Shown piece after piece: positions 11,185-23,567 of a DNA stretch of 64,000 nucleotides. A program made the translations under genes and the position numbers. The notes below the pieces were generated by a model. That model ran no database searches, was not told the origin of the DNA, and saw only the letters and a list, made by a program, of their open reading frames with translations. Where the stretch lies: assembly GCA_021464245.1 (NCBI GenBank), contig JADCRB010000057.1:1056487-1120486 (forward strand), read 5' to 3'. The stretch is from Carallia brachiata (taxonomy: Eukaryota; Streptophyta; Magnoliopsida; Malpighiales; Rhizophoraceae). Within the stretch, counting starts at the first letter, position 1; every line of letters begins with the position of its first letter.

Positions 11185-14100
11185 ATGGCATCATCCACCT
11201 TCACTGCCATGCCCTCTGTTGGAATTGTGGCTGCTGCTGCTCTAAATGGCCGTGTGGGCGACACGAAGCCTCATCCTGCGTATGCCACAAACATGAAGTT
11301 GTCATCATTGGCCTCCATTTCTGGATTCTCGTTTGGTCGCAGACATGGTGTAGTCTTTCCCAGATCACGCTCTCCCAAGATTTGTGCTATGGCCAAGGAG
11401 TTGCATTTCAACAGGGATGGCTCCACTATCAAGAAACTCCAAGTGAGCCCCCCCCCCCTTTTTTTTTGCCTTTTCAAGGAACCAACTGTTACTGTTGATT
11501 GTTTTGATTTGTTGTTGCTGCTACGTTCTGTGGTTCCTCCAGTAGTTTTACTGTCAGTTACGAGAGCGCCGTTTTCTTCTCTTTTATTATTATTTTTTTT
11601 CCCCCCCAGACTGGTGTGAACAAGCTTGCAGATTTAGTTGGAGTTACACTTGGACCTAAAGGCCGCAATGTTGTGCTTGAGAGCAAATATGGTTCCCCCA
11701 AAATTGTTAATGATGGTGTCACCGTTGCCAAGGAGGTATTCTTCTTTCTTTCTTTCTTTGAATCTTCACTGCTCTCTCCCAGTCTTCAATCAATTTCACT
11801 TGTCTGTAGTGATGAATTTTTTGTTGTTGCCCAATATTCGTGCTTGAATTCCAGAGTGTTAGCTTTCACTTTTCCTTCAAGCAAACTATTTAGAAGATTG
11901 TCTGGTTTACTTCATATGTCTAATGTTCTGCTTTGCAACGTTTTGCTAGATTTAGAATTTGTTTATTTTCCTTTGAATCTGATTCCTTATAGTGCATATT
12001 TATGTTACTCCTACATTTTACCAGTTTCAATTTCTACAGTTGTTAATGAATTTTTTTTTTTTTTTGGGGCATTATATGGAGATGCATGTGATGACTGCTT
12101 CGCTTGAATTTTCCAGGTTGAATTAGAGGATCCAGTTGAGAACATTGGTGCTAAGTTAGTGAGACAGGCAGCTGCCAAGACGAATGACTTGGCCGGTGAT
12201 GGTACTACAACATCTGTCGTGCTTGCACAAGGTCTTATTGCCGAAGGTGTTAAGGTTTGTATTATCATTCATGTGACTTGTTTTCCCTCTGAACTCCTTG
12301 GATACCTTCTAATGTTATTCACAGTTCTGATGGGTAATTTAACAAGAACTGCTGTTTTTCCAGGTTGTGGCTGCTGGTGCTAACCCTGTTTTAATTACTA
12401 GAGGAATTGAGAAAACCACAAAGGCTCTGGTGACTGAACTTAAATCAATGTCAAAAGAGGTAATGAATTGCCAATGGATAAGCTTCAAATTTATCACTCT
12501 ATTGTGGCGACCTTTCTCTTGTCCCAGTTAAATTGGGAGAAATGCTTTAACAATATCATTATGCGATTGCAGGTTGAAGACAGTGAACTTGCGGATGTGG
12601 CCGCTGTCAGTGCAGGGAACAATTATGAAGTAGGAAATATGATAGCTGAAGCTTTGAGCAAGGTGGGTCGTAAGGGAGTGGTAACCCTTGAAGAGGGAAA
12701 AAGTGCTGAGAACAGCCTTTATGTTGTTGAGGGAATGCAATTTGATCGTGGTTATATCTCACCATATTTTGTTACTGATAGTGAAAAAATGGCAGTTGAA
12801 TATGAAAACTGCAAGGTATGCAGCCCGTAAGAGCTTACCTGTGTATTTGACTTTTTTTTTTTTTTTTTATTACGAAAGATTTATGTTTATGGTACGTTTC
12901 ACCTGCAGTTACTTCTTGTTGATAAGAAAATAACGAATGCAAGGGATCTGGTCAATGTTCTGGAAGATGCAATAAGAAGTGGATATCCTATTTTAATAAT
13001 TGCTGAAGACATTGAGCAGGAAGCATTAGCTACTCTTGTTGTAAATAAGCTTAGGGGAGCTCTCAAGATTGCTGCTCTAAAGGCTCCTGGTTTTGGAGAG
13101 CGCAAGAGCCAATATCTTGATGACATAGCCATTTTGACTGGAGGTCGGTGCAAGCATTTATGTTTACTGAATCCTATTATCTTTGTCCTTTTATGCCCCT
13201 TGAAATCGAGATGTTTTTTTTTTGTTTGCTTGTAGGAACTGTAATTAGAGATGAAGTGGGGCTTTCGCTGGACAAAGTCGGCAAAGAGGTTTTGGGTCAT
13301 GCTTCTAAAGTAGTTCTTACCAAGGATACGACAACTATTGTGGGCGATGGAAGCACCCAAGAAGCTGTAAACAAGAGGGTTGCGCAAATTAGAAATCTTA
13401 TTGAGGTATGCTTTTATCCCTGCTTGTTTCTACTCTTACTATGAATCACATGGATGTGTTTCTGATTGTCTCTTTTTAATGTAATGAAATTCTAATTTAT
13501 TATATCAATAATCTGAATCCAGGCTGCTGAACAAGACTATGAAAAGGAAAAACTAAATGAAAGGATTGCAAAGCTTTCAGGTGGCGTAGCTGTGATACAG
13601 GTGAGTGAATTCTTGATGCTGGTATGAATGGATGCACAAAACTAGGTGTTTTATTATTTAGTTTGATAGTTTCTTTTGAATGATTAAGGTTGGAGCACAA
13701 ACTGAGACAGAGCTTAAAGAAAAGAAACTGAGGGTTGAAGATGCACTTAATGCAACAAAGGTAATTTATCTTGAACCAAATCCATATCCTTTCTTTTTGG
13801 TTGAGGATGTGTCGATGAACTGCAGACAGCATTGAAACATATGCATTCTTGATGTTTCCCAGGCAGCTGTTGAGGAAGGTATTGTTGTTGGTGGTGGATG
13901 CACCTTATTGAGACTTGCATCGAAAGTGGATGCCATTAAGGATGGCCTTGACAATGATGAGGAGAAGGTAATGTGTCTGCAGTTGGTCACTTTGGTTTCT
14001 ACAAATCAATACCAATTCCTGAGAATGCCAGTTTGTTTCAGTTTTGTTTGATATGCTGTTGGCAAGTGTGTTTCTGGTTCAATTGCTCTTCCTTGGTTGC

Positions 14101-14873
14101 AGGTTGGAGCTGATATTGTAAAAAGAGCACTGAGCTATCCTCTGAAGTTAATTGCCAAGAATGCCGGTGTTAATGGAAGTGTGGTTAGTGAGAAGGTACG
14201 CAATTCTACTACCAAAGATAAGAGTAAGGCCTCGAACGTGTTGCACAGTACTGAAGTTGATGTTTCTTTCCTACAGGTGCTCTCCAGTGATAATACTAGA
14301 TATGGATACAATGCAGCAACAGGAAATTATGAAGATCTGATGGCTGCAGGGATCATTGATCCAACCAAGGTGAGTTGCTGTTGAAATTCGCCTTGGCAGC
14401 GGAAAATATTTGGCCAGTTCGCTAGTTGGAATTATGCTTAGCAATTATTTTTTGGGAGTCGGGTATAATGACCCAATGGGTTTTTTATTTGTAGAAAACT
14501 AATTGATATATATATATATATATATATATATGTAAATGTTGAATGCTTCTAAATGATCTGAGTTCTAAGATGAATGGAGTTGGTTGAATATCGTTTCAGG
14601 TGGTAAGATGTTGCTTGGAGCATGCATCATCGGTAGCAAAGACTTTCTTGATGTCTGATTGTGTAGTTGTTGAGATAAAGGAGCCTGAACCAGTGCCTGC
14701 CGGCAATCCCATGGACAATTCAGGTATCTGTTTCTGTTCCACCCACTGTCTGTTTTGATACACTGCTTTATCTGATTTGTTGAGTATATGTGCCTTTATT
14801 TTGTGTTTTTTTTTTCTTTTTTTGTTTGGTTTACATGTGACTTTGTTTTGTTGTAACAGGATACCCGTACTAA
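11185..14873 (+). CDS. CPN60B: Chloroplast chaperonin 60 subunit beta (RuBisCO large subunit-binding protein beta)
   Basis: Plastid group I chaperonin that folds imported and plastid-made proteins, including the RuBisCO large subunit, together with CPN60-alpha and CPN20/10. Coding exons: 11185-11442, 11610-11735, 12117-12254, 12364-12459, 12573-12815, 12909-13143, 13236-13405, 13523-13600, 13689-13760, 13863-13967, 14103-14195, 14277-14369, 14600-14723 and 14860-14873; all phases join to 614 codons with no break. The Ser/Ala-rich transit peptide leads to [17 protein letters not shown]. Chaperonin signatures are present: [33 protein letters not shown] (ATP-binding), [21 protein letters not shown] and [10 protein letters not shown]. 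The tail ends MDNSGYPY, as in plant beta subunits. A 5'-UTR intron runs 10942-11166, ending 18 bp before the ATG. Confidence 0.97.
14505..14532 (+). repeat. (TA)n microsatellite in a CPN60B intron
   Basis: Perfect AT/TA run in intron 12, between the exons at 14277-14369 and 14600-14723. Confidence 0.9.
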
Positions 14874-16251
14874 GGGCAGTCGAGCTGGATAATGGGGTTC
14901 CCAATTGTAGCCCATAATTTGGTAGATTGATAGGACGGGTTTTTCCTTTTTTCCTTTTTGTTTTGGCTCAGTTATGTAAAATTCAATGGCCAATGAAGGT
15001 AGGAATCGATCAAATCGTGGATTATGGCTGGCTGAGGATAGCCAATCGGCAGTGTACTGTAATGCAATTTAGTTGGATGATTGCAACGATTTTGAACCTT
15101 TGTCCGAGCAACCAAGAGCAGAATAATTTTGTTTAAACTTTCGTATAATTAAACGTGCACTTTTACAAATGATTGTGACTCGATTTACATGATTTAGGGA
15201 CGTAATTAGGGGCCATATTCTCTGTTCTTGTAAATAACAAGTCATTCTCTTTGACTAATTGAAGTTAGTTAACATTAATGGTAATTAAAAAAAAATTATA
15301 ACTTCTATATGTTAAATTGTATATAAAGTCTTCTATGATTAATCTATCATTTTCAGGAAAAAATTTTGAATTTATTTAAACGCTTTTGTGCTTAAAAATC
15401 ATCAGTTATATGTACATTGTTTACATATAAAATTTTTTATCATTTTCAATTCACTGAAAAATTATTAGTTAAATAATTTTATCTTTTGTTATTGATTGAT
15501 TTATTTTTGTTTATTATATACCTAAAAAATTATAATGAAATGATATTTTTTTTTCATCTAGAGAATTGTATATGGGAATACATTTGTTGTGTTGTGAGAG
15601 TATTTCTTAAGATATTGCATTCAACGCAGTAAGAACATTTTAGTCACTTTATGTGAATTATAACAGCAATTTTGTAATTATAACTGCGCGCTGCCTCTCT
15701 TGCTGATCTAAAGAAAATAGCCACAAACGGAGAACTACTAATCCTCTTAAATTATTTATCCTTTTGCCTCTCCTGCCTGTGCTTCTCCCCTTTGGCGAAG
15801 TCTTTGTATGCTTGTACATTGTTCTGAAATCTCTCAACTCAACTGGGTTTCTTTTCTTTTCGCCCTTTGATTCATATTTCTTTTCAAGATTGAATCTTTT
15901 TTCGTTTTTCATTCATTGGTGATCGATGTTTTGATTTTCTCGCTTTTGGCTTTTCATTTGAACTGTACCGTGTGTTCGACTTCTTTTTGCTCCCTTCTTG
16001 CAGTCGGAATTGTCCTGGCCACGAAGAGGTTTTGCACCTTTTTGCCTTGTCTTGTTATCAGATTCTAGTTTTGGAGAACGGTGGAAGGCCAGAAAAAAAG
16101 CATTTTTGAATCGGTCTGATTACTCGGATGACGGAGATCATGCCTCTAGAGTGATTTGTGGACTCTCTGTTTTGTAGTGTACGTACTACATCTCTTGTTC
16201 AGTGATTGCCAGTTCTTTGTGGTCCTTTAATGTATCCGATCCTAGTAAAAT
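14874..16251. other. CPN60B 3' UTR and AT-rich intergenic DNA
   Basis: The 3' UTR probably runs to about 15160, with a TAATTAAA-type polyadenylation region near 15147. The rest is AT-rich, then a more mixed stretch at 15660-16240 with no recognisable coding sequence. Confidence 0.55.
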
Positions 16252-16754
16252 TAAGGAGATATTAATATTTTTAATTTTAAATTTTTAAATTTTTTTACAT
16301 TTAGCGCATAAATTTTTTTGACATTTCATTTGAATCTTAAACTTTTTAATTTTTTACAAATCAGTCTTTCTATTTATCAAAAGTGATCAATCTATTAAAA
16401 AATAATTTTAACTTTACAAAAATTATTTAAAAAAATATTAAATATATGAATTGAATTTTTTTACTATCAAAAATATATATATTACCTATTTAATTTGTAT
16501 ATTTATTGATTAAAAAAATATTTAATATACATATTTTGTTGATGAAAAAATATTTAATTCATGTATTTAACCTTTTTAAATGATTTTTATTAAGTTAAAC
16601 TCATTTATTAATTGATTGACCACTTTTTGTAATTTAAAGGATTGATGTAGTATGAAATCAAAAGGTTTAGAATTCAAATGAAATGTCAAAAAAGTTTAGA
16701 ACTCAAACGTAAAAAAACTTAAAAGTTTAGGATTAAAAATATTGATATCCTTAG
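16252..16754. mobile_element. Long-inverted-repeat foldback element (MITE-like), about 0.5 kb
   Basis: The two halves are reverse complements over about 210 bp. The left arm starts TAAGGAGATATTAATATTTT and the right arm ends AAAATATTGATATCCTTA. The segment GACATTTCATTTGAAT near 16320 is repeated inverted near 16680. Only a short TTA-like duplication is visible at the ends, so the superfamily is unclear. The right end coincides with the start of the retrotransposon 5' LTR. Confidence 0.8.
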
Positions 16755-17078
16755 GATTTAGTGGGTAGCGGGTCCTCTTACGATGCAGACAACAAGCTCA
16801 GCCCATGAATAAATCTATTTAAATAAAGATTCAGAACGTTTATCTGGGATGTTATTGTATTTCTCTTATTTTTTTCATTTTAAATATTTTCTCGGTGGTA
16901 GATTCTAGATGATCGAATCACCATATATGTATGTTTGATGTAAAAAGTTAGTTATGAAAAAGATAATGACAAATTTCCTCTAGAATTTCTCTCTCTAAAA
17001 TCTCTTTCTTGTTTGTTTATCTCTTTTATTCTCTCTCTCAAGTCACGATTTATTCTTTTTATTATTTCGATCCTAACA
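16749..17078 (+). repeat. 5' LTR
   Basis: About 330 bp, from CCTTAGGATTTAGTGGG (degenerate TGTTAGGATC start) to ...CGATCCTAACA. It aligns along its whole length with 21615-21942. The terminal inverted repeat TGTTAGGATC/GATCCTAACA survives at the 3' end. Confidence 0.88.
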
Positions 17079-17080
17079 TC

Positions 17081-17092
17081 TAGTATCAGAGC
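17081..17092 (+). promoter_or_regulatory. Primer binding site, initiator tRNA-Met type
   Basis: TAGTATCAGAGC directly follows the 5' LTR. It is one base off TGGTATCAGAGC, the usual complement to the 3' end of plant initiator tRNA-Met. Confidence 0.8.
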
Positions 17093-17118
17093 ACCGACCC
17101 TTGGTACTCCATTCTACT

Positions 17119-18190
17119 ATGGCAAGGAAGCGCTCCACGACGATGACTGATAACACTCATCTTAAGACACTTGACGACCAGTCACAGAAACACGTGTAGC
17201 AAATACATATGATTTTGGAGAAGTTCCAGCACCTTGATTCTGTTCCAGCTCAAATGCAAGCCTTGGAGCATAGTCAAACTGAGACTTAGGGGTCCATCAA
17301 GTAACTCATGGAGATGTTCAGTGTGTGTGAGTCTCTACAACTCAAAAACAAAGAAGATGTCGTTGATGCCCTGGTGTTGCCGACCGCCCAAGGACTCTTA
17401 CCCATACTCAGGATCTCACCCGCGGATTCGAGGGAGAGCAGTCATCGTGGTGTTCAGATTGCTACTAAGGGGTTGTCACTACCTCGAAGCCACCAAAACT
17501 GAAGTTGTCGATCTTTGATGGGGAGAATGGTTGAGGGTGGTTACGAAAATGCCAACTTTATTTCCGTTACTATAATATTCCTGTCATTGATTGGTTAGAT
17601 ACGGTGGCAGTGTTCACGGAAGGGCAGGCAAATATTGGGTTTCAAGGGTGGCTTGTGGCCAACCCACATGCCTTTTGGACTCTGTTCGAGCAAGATTTGT
17701 GCTACCATTTTGGAGACTTGACACAGCCCGATGCAGAGGAGGAGTTTCATAAACTTTGGCAAACTGGGTCAGTGAGGGAATATCATGAGCAATTTGAGGA
17801 GCTGCAATCCTTGGTCGTTGCTATTTATTCGATGATTGTTGATTCTTTTTTTGTCTCTAGTTTTTGGCAGGATTAAACAACGGGATTTTCCCGATTGCAA
17901 AGATGCATAAACCACCAATGTTGGAGACCGCTTTTGAATATGCTTCCTTATAGGAGTTTGTAGTAGAAACTGAGTTGAAAAAGGGAAAGGCGAGTAAAAG
18001 TTCAGGTGCAGTGACTCCATCTCCTGCGAAGTCACCTACCACAGGAAAGGATTCATCTAAGGATGGCGTTCGGCTGGACAAAAAAACATTAGAGGAGATT
18101 AAGTGGACTGGAATTTGCTTCAAGTGTGGAGACAAATACACTTGGGGCCATCAATATCAAAAAAAGCAATTTCGCTTAATAAAAGCATAG
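17119..18190 (+). pseudogene. Retrotransposon gag remnant with degenerate zinc knuckle
   Basis: Starts near ATGGCAAGGAAGCGC and is broken by several stops. The capsid-like part (17604-17876) matches Ty3/gypsy gag: a WL..A..F..GQA start, FEQDL..HFGD, and SVREYHEQFEEL. A zinc knuckle CFKCGDKY.WGHQ follows at about 18115-18160, but the last Cys is replaced (GHQYQ), so zinc binding would be lost. Confidence 0.8.
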
Positions 18191-18289
18191 GAGGACGATG
18201 GCAATGGTGACTCGATTACAGAGGATGCACTTGCTCAGGCGGAGGTGACGAGGTTACCAGAGAAATATCCTTGAATACCATCACTGGCA

Positions 18290-18480
18290 ACGCCGGCCAT
18301 AGCACTCTGAAATTGTTGGGGTTCGTAAGGCGGAAGCAGTTGGTGATCCTCATCAATTTCGGCAGTACTCACAACTCCTTGGCGTGGAAATGGCTCAAAG
18401 TTTGTCGTGCCAAAAGTGTGACGACACCGATGGTGATTACGGTGGCAAAATAAGGTTAGATGAGTTCGAAGCAGTGTTCT
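18290..18480 (+). pseudogene. Retroviral-type aspartic protease remnant
   Basis: The reading LVILINFGSTHNSLAWKW corresponds to the family motif with D-S-G-S-T-H-N. The catalytic Asp is replaced by Asn (INFGST), and a stop ends the frame at about 18453. It would be inactive. Confidence 0.7.
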
Positions 18481-18639
18481 GATTTTACTTGGATCATGCA
18501 GGGCCAAATTTTTGTTATGGTCTTGTGACTTATTAATTTGGGCTCATATGATATGGTACTTGGGGGAGACTGGCTGGCTAATTTTAGCCCGTTAATCTTA
18601 GACTTGAAAATTATGCGTCCTTCCTTTTATAAAAGATAG

Positions 18640-20130
18640 ACAACCAGTGGAGTTAAAAGAAATGACTTATGACACAACTCCAAGGCCCATTTCTAAAAAA
18701 AAGGCAGATCAGTTACTCCGTAAGGGAGGAGCAAGCTCAAAGACCCATCTGCTCTCATTAGATTCTCTGCTTCCTTCAATAGAGGTGCCAACCAAGTTAC
18801 AAGTAGTGCTTGATGACTTTATGGACATTTTCACCAAGCCACACTCTTTTCCCCTGTCAGGGAGTCATGATCATTAGATTCTACTTGAAGGGGGTAAGCC
18901 AGTCAATGTATGTCCCTACTGATACCCGTATTATCTCAAGTCTGAGATTCAGCGCCAAGTACAAGAGATGCTTTGGTCGAGTTGATTCGCAATTCGCTTC
19001 ACCAGTTCTTCTGGTAAAAAAAAAAGACTGGTCATGGAGGTTCTGTGTCAATTATTGCCAGTTAAATGACGTCACAGTAAAGTATAAATATCCTATTTTG
19101 ATTATTGATGATTTATTAAATGAGCTTCATGGGTCCAGATACTTCACCAAGCTGGACTTACGAGTTGCGTATCATCAAATTCGGGTTAAGGAGTCCAATA
19201 TTGCAAAGATCGCATTCCGTACCCACTAAGACCACTATGAGTTTTCGGTAGTGCCTTTCAGTCTTACGAATGCTCCTGCTATGTTCCAGTTGCTCATGAA
19301 TAACGTATTCTCTGACTTGTTACGAAAGTATGTGCTTGTATTCTTCGATGACATACTGATTTATAGCCCTACCTTGGGTTCCCATGTTGAGCATCTGTGG
19401 TCAATGTTACAACTTCTAAGGCAACACCAACTTTTTGCCAAGTTAATTAAGCGTTCGTTTGGGCAAACTAAAATAAAATATTTAGGCCATGTGATTTCAG
19501 CAGAAGGTGTGGCCACGGATGAGTCCGAGGTAGCAGTGATGCGTCAGTGGCCTGTTCCGACATTGGTCAAAAGCTTACAGGAATTTCTCGGCCTCACCGA
19601 TTATCACCAGAAGTTTGTTAAAGGTTATGGAATTTTGAGCAAAGCCCTTAGCGAGCTACTGAAGAAGAATAGCTTCAAGTGGACCCAAGAAGCACAAGAG
19701 GCATTTGACGCCTTGAAAGAAGCCATGTGCAGAGTTCTCATGCTTGCGTTGCTAGATTTTTCAAAGCCATTTGTCATTGAAACGGATGCTTGTGACACTG
19801 GTATAAGGTCCGTTCTAATGCAAGATAGTCTCCCTCTTAGTTAGTTGAGTAAGCCTTTCAATTCTTAGAACAAAGGGCTGTCAATCTACAAAAAAGAATT
19901 TCTCGCTATCATCCTTACGGTCACCAAATGGCGACATTATTTGGAGGGACGCAGGTTTGTGATCAAAACTAACCATTAAAGCATTAAGCACCTTTTATAG
20001 CAGCGTCTTCACACCTGTGTTCAATATCGAGGCATAACTAGCTCTTAGGCTTAGATTATGTCATTTTGCACAAGAAATGAGTTGAAAATCGAGCGGTCGA
20101 TGCACTTTCCAGGTTGGGAGAATGATCATG
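18640..20130 (+). pseudogene. Reverse transcriptase and RNase H remnant
   Basis: The RT core reads in pieces: [45 protein letters not shown] and the catalytic box VFFDDILIYS, then KIKYLGHVISAEGV and FLGLTDYHQKFV. The RNase H start FSKPFVIETDACDTG has its first acidic residues. The frame is broken by a stop after FRTH (19227) and by further stops after 19840; several stops fit CAA/CAG to TAA/TAG changes. Confidence 0.88.
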
Positions 20131-20224
20131 CTATACTATTTCAAGGGTGATTGCGAGCTGGATGGAAGATGGAATAGCAAGCTATGATGGTAATGATTTG
20201 GTTTTGGAATTGGTGTAGCAAGAA

Positions 20225-21370
20225 GGAGGTGTGCCTCAGTTGAAATATAGCTATAAGCAAGGACTCTTGAAACAGAAACGCAGGATTTACATTTGCAGTA
20301 GAGGAGACTTGCGAAATCAGCTCATCAAAGCTATGTACGACTCTGCTATTGGGGGCCATTTGGGGGTTCAAGCTTCTCATGCTAAGCTCAAGCAAATTTT
20401 CTATTGGCCTAGCATAAAGAATATTGTTAGGCAGTGGATCAAGCTATGTGAAGTATGTCAACGTTACAAGACTGAGACTGTGCCTTCTCAGGGGCTATTG
20501 CAACCATTATCTGTTCCTGACAGAGCTTGGAGTCATATTTCAATGGATTTTGTTGAAGGGCTTCCAAATTCTGACAGAAAAGACGTAATTTGGGTGGTTA
20601 TAGACTGCTTTACAAAGTCTGCTCACTTTGCAGGCCTCAGCCATTCCTTCACAACTCCTAAGATTGCCAAGCTATTTTTTGAGAACATTTATAAGCTGCA
20701 TGGCTTACCATAGTCCAAAGTGTCAGATCGAGACAAAATCTTCACTAGTAAATTTTGGCCAGAACTCTTTCAGTTGGAGGGAACAGAATTGAGCCTGAGT
20801 TCGACTTATCACACGTAGACCGATGGCCAAACCGAACGCCTAAATCGATGTGTAGAAGGTTACCTCCGTTGTATGTGCTTTATGCACCCCAAGTAATGGT
20901 ACAGGTGGTTGCCTTTTGCTGAGTGGTGGTATGACTCTACTTACCACACTACAATTCACATGACCCCTTATGAGGCCTTGTATGGCTAACCTCCTCTCCA
21001 ATTGGCTATATTACCAACACCTAACACTAAAGTGGCGTCTCTAGCGAAGTTTCTCAAGGAACGACAAGTCCTCTCCACTTTGTTACAGGAGCAGTTGCAA
21101 TGTTCACAGCAACGAATGAAGTTTTTCGCTGATCAAAATCATAGTGAACGGTCCTTCAATGTGGGTGATCTGGTGTTCTTGAAGCTTCAACCATATAAAC
21201 AAGCTTTTGTCTCGGTTCGCCCTAACATGAAGCTAGCGTTCAAATATTATGGACCATACCTAGTGATTGAGAAGATTGGAGCTGTCGCTTACAAGATGCA
21301 GCTGCCACCAGGGAGCTTGGTTTACCCCGTGTTCCACATGTCGTTTATAAAAAAGGCTATCAGGCAATAA
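20225..21370 (+). pseudogene. Integrase remnant
   Basis: The HHCC zinc domain is intact in GGHLGVQASHAKLKQIFYWP...LCEVCQRYK (about 20350-20475). The core carries the catalytic Asp in SHISMDFVEGLP and in [13 protein letters not shown], and the Glu in QTERLNRCVEGYL. In-frame stops follow GLP (20713), precede TDGQTE, and occur at HPK/WYRW and ALYG/PPLQ. The C-terminal GPYLVIEKIGAVAYKMQLP segment and PVFHMSFIKKAI end the domain. Confidence 0.88.
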
Positions 21371-21394
21371 GTTTTGGTCTTTCCTAAACTTCCA

Positions 21395-21600
21395 TAGGTT
21401 ACCATCGATGGTCAGTTCAAAGTTGCTCCCCAGGCAATTTTGGGCTGTAGAATGGTTAAAAGGAATAATGTAGTCGTGACGCAAGTACTTGTCCATTGGA
21501 TAAAATAACACCGAATGAAGTTATCTGAGAGGACTACTCTTTTATCGAATCTCAATTTCCAAATTTTGATTTGTCCAACCCTTGAGGACAAGGACGTGGT
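21395..21600 (+). pseudogene. Chromodomain remnant after integrase
   Basis: In pieces it reads VTIDGQFKVAPQAILGCRMVKRNN and VTQVLVHWIK, then a stop where the family has N..PEEATWED, and NLNFQILICPTLEDKDVV. This matches the chromodomain of plant chromoviruses, which helps direct insertion to particular chromatin. Too broken to function. Confidence 0.7.
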
Positions 21601-21614
21601 GATCCGGGGGAAGA
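21601..21614 (+). promoter_or_regulatory. Polypurine tract before the 3' LTR
   Basis: GATCCGGGGGAAGA lies directly before the 3' LTR, the expected plus-strand priming site of an LTR retrotransposon. Confidence 0.7.
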
Positions 21615-21942
21615 TATTAAGATCCAGTGGGTAGTGGGTCCTCTTACGGTACAGACAACAAGCCCAGCCCATGAGTAGGCCTATTTAAATAAAGATCCAG
21701 AACGTTCATTAGAGATGTTGTTATATTTCTCTTATTTGTTTTACTTTAAATATTTTTTGGTGGTAGATTCTAAACGATCGAATCACCATATATGCATGTT
21801 TAATGTAAGGAGTTAGTTATGGAAAAGATAATGACAAATTTCCTATGAAATTTCTCTCTCTAAATTCTCTTTCTTGTCTATTTCTCTCTTTTCTTCTCTC
21901 TCAAGTCACAATTTCTTCCTTTTTACTGTTTCGATCCTAACA
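21615..21942 (+). repeat. 3' LTR
   Basis: About 328 bp from TATTAAGATCCAGTGGG to CGATCCTAACA, aligned over its full length with the 5' LTR. Confidence 0.9.
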
Positions 21943-22099
21943 AATTCCGATACATATTTATGTGTTATTTTCTTGGTTATGTTGCCATGTCCATCTAGAA
22001 TTTGCTGGAGGAAGTTACTACGGAAGATTGCCTTATTAATCGTTCTTTATCTATCCCATTGATTGAAGAAACCCATATTAAGGGGCTTTGTGGGGTTAC

Positions 22100-22530
22100 T
22101 TGTGAAATGTAGAAAGTTAGATTTTTAAATGGAAAAAAATTAGAGTTCTAGAAAAAAAAAAAAAAAAGAGTCTCATTTTGTGTTTGAATGTAATACAATT
22201 TTATTTTTCTGTAACTATACTGATACTTTATGAAACAAAAAAATAAATTTATTTTTTTCACATTTTATTAATATTATTACAGAAAAATTAAGATTTGTTG
22301 AAATTTGGGCACAATTTGTCTGAAAACGTAATATCGTGAGTACACTGTCAAAAATTTTTTGCCTAAATTGTAATGGATCTTTAATTCTCTGCAATAATAG
22401 TAACTTTTTCTGCAATAAAAAAATTTATTTGTTTGTTTATTACAAAAATATATATATAATTGTAGTTAAAAAAATAAAAAATTTATGGTAATAAGAACAA
22501 ATTTCAAACAAAAAACCTCGGACAAAAATA
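22100..22530. repeat. AT-rich region with weak inverted symmetry, possible foldback remnant
   Basis: The left part (TTTTGTGTTTGAATGTAATAC near 22175) loosely mirrors the right part (ACAAATTTCAAACAAAAAAC near 22498). Identity is modest and the ends are not defined. Confidence 0.35.
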
Positions 22531-22727
22531 GAGGACTGAGCAGATTTGATTTGAGTAATAATTGTGTGGAAAGGGAATTGGGTTGAAGTCAGCATATTGA
22601 TGACGATGTGGATTCCATACGAACGATCAATGGCTGAGCAGAATAAAACGCACTCTGTTATGTTCCACCATTATAATGACTGGACCAGCACTCCGCCGAG
22701 TAGGAAAAAAAAAGAAACTCGAGGTTT

Positions 22728-22905
22728 TTTTTTTGTTTAAAATTTTGTTTAATTGTAATGAAAAGTCAATTTTTTTAATTATTGTGATATTTTTTTTATA
22801 ATAAAAAAATATTTTATTATTTTTGGAAAAAATATTACTGTAATTATAAAAAAAATAAAATTTTATTATAATTAAACAAAATTTCGAATAAACAAAATTT
22901 TAAAT
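22728..22905. repeat. Short AT-rich foldback (MITE-like)
   Basis: AAAATTTTGTTTAATTGTAAT near 22738 is mirrored by TTATAATTAAACAAAATTT near 22863; the interior is A/T-rich and also self-complementary. No coding content. The rest of 22906-23567 is the upstream region of the LRR gene, with no other feature recognised. Confidence 0.6.
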
Positions 22906-23567
22906 CCGGAAACGGGGCTCAAGATAAAAAAAGGTCTCCGTGGGGTTGGGTAAACGCGTAGAATAGATGGGAGAGATGGAAAAATAATGATTCCCCCGGT
23001 GAAGTTGAACACAGGAGGAGGGTGGGTGGAAAATACGCGCATACGCACACAGTAACTGACTGAAAGAAAAGACGAAGAAGTTGGCAATCACTTTTGTTCC
23101 GTCCCTCTGGGCCGTTTAACACCAGATACCAAGCCGTTTGCTTTTCATTTTACAAGTCAAAGTAAGGGGCACAAATGCAGCAGCGATTCTGTTCCTCTTC
23201 CACGGAAAACGTTTAATTTGAATGGACTTTGGTATCCGTGAATCCATGGGATGTGAAGCCGACAATCTAAGCTGCATGTCACTCACGAAAAAGACAATCA
23301 AATGCGCCTTCCCTCCCGTCCCTTTCCAAATAGACTTCCGCTAATGTCCATTTGACTTGAAGAATTCCATTCCATTCCATTCCACTTCCCCCACCACCCA
23401 TCCCCCAAAACGTCATTATAGATAGATTGCAGTGGCTCGGTGCGATGCAGCACGTGAACTCCCTTTCTTCATAGCAACTTCATAGCAATTCTTCCCCCTG
23501 CAAAACTGAAGATCTTCTTCCCCTACCCTACCCTACCCCTTTTCCAATCCAAAAATCCAACCCCACA

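Larger units (their letters stand above)
16749..21942 (+). mobile_element. Decayed Ty3/gypsy LTR retrotransposon of the chromovirus type
   Basis: Complete outline: 5' LTR, initiator-Met-type primer binding site, gag, protease, reverse transcriptase, RNase H, integrase, chromodomain remnant, polypurine tract and 3' LTR, all on the plus strand. The pol order PR-RT-RH-IN places it in Ty3/gypsy; the chromodomain-like tail after integrase indicates a chromovirus. Every domain carries stops or frame breaks. The LTRs differ at about 40-45 of about 325 positions by eye, so the insertion is old. No target-site duplication is convincing at 16744-16748 and 21943-21947. It cannot move by itself. Confidence 0.93.
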
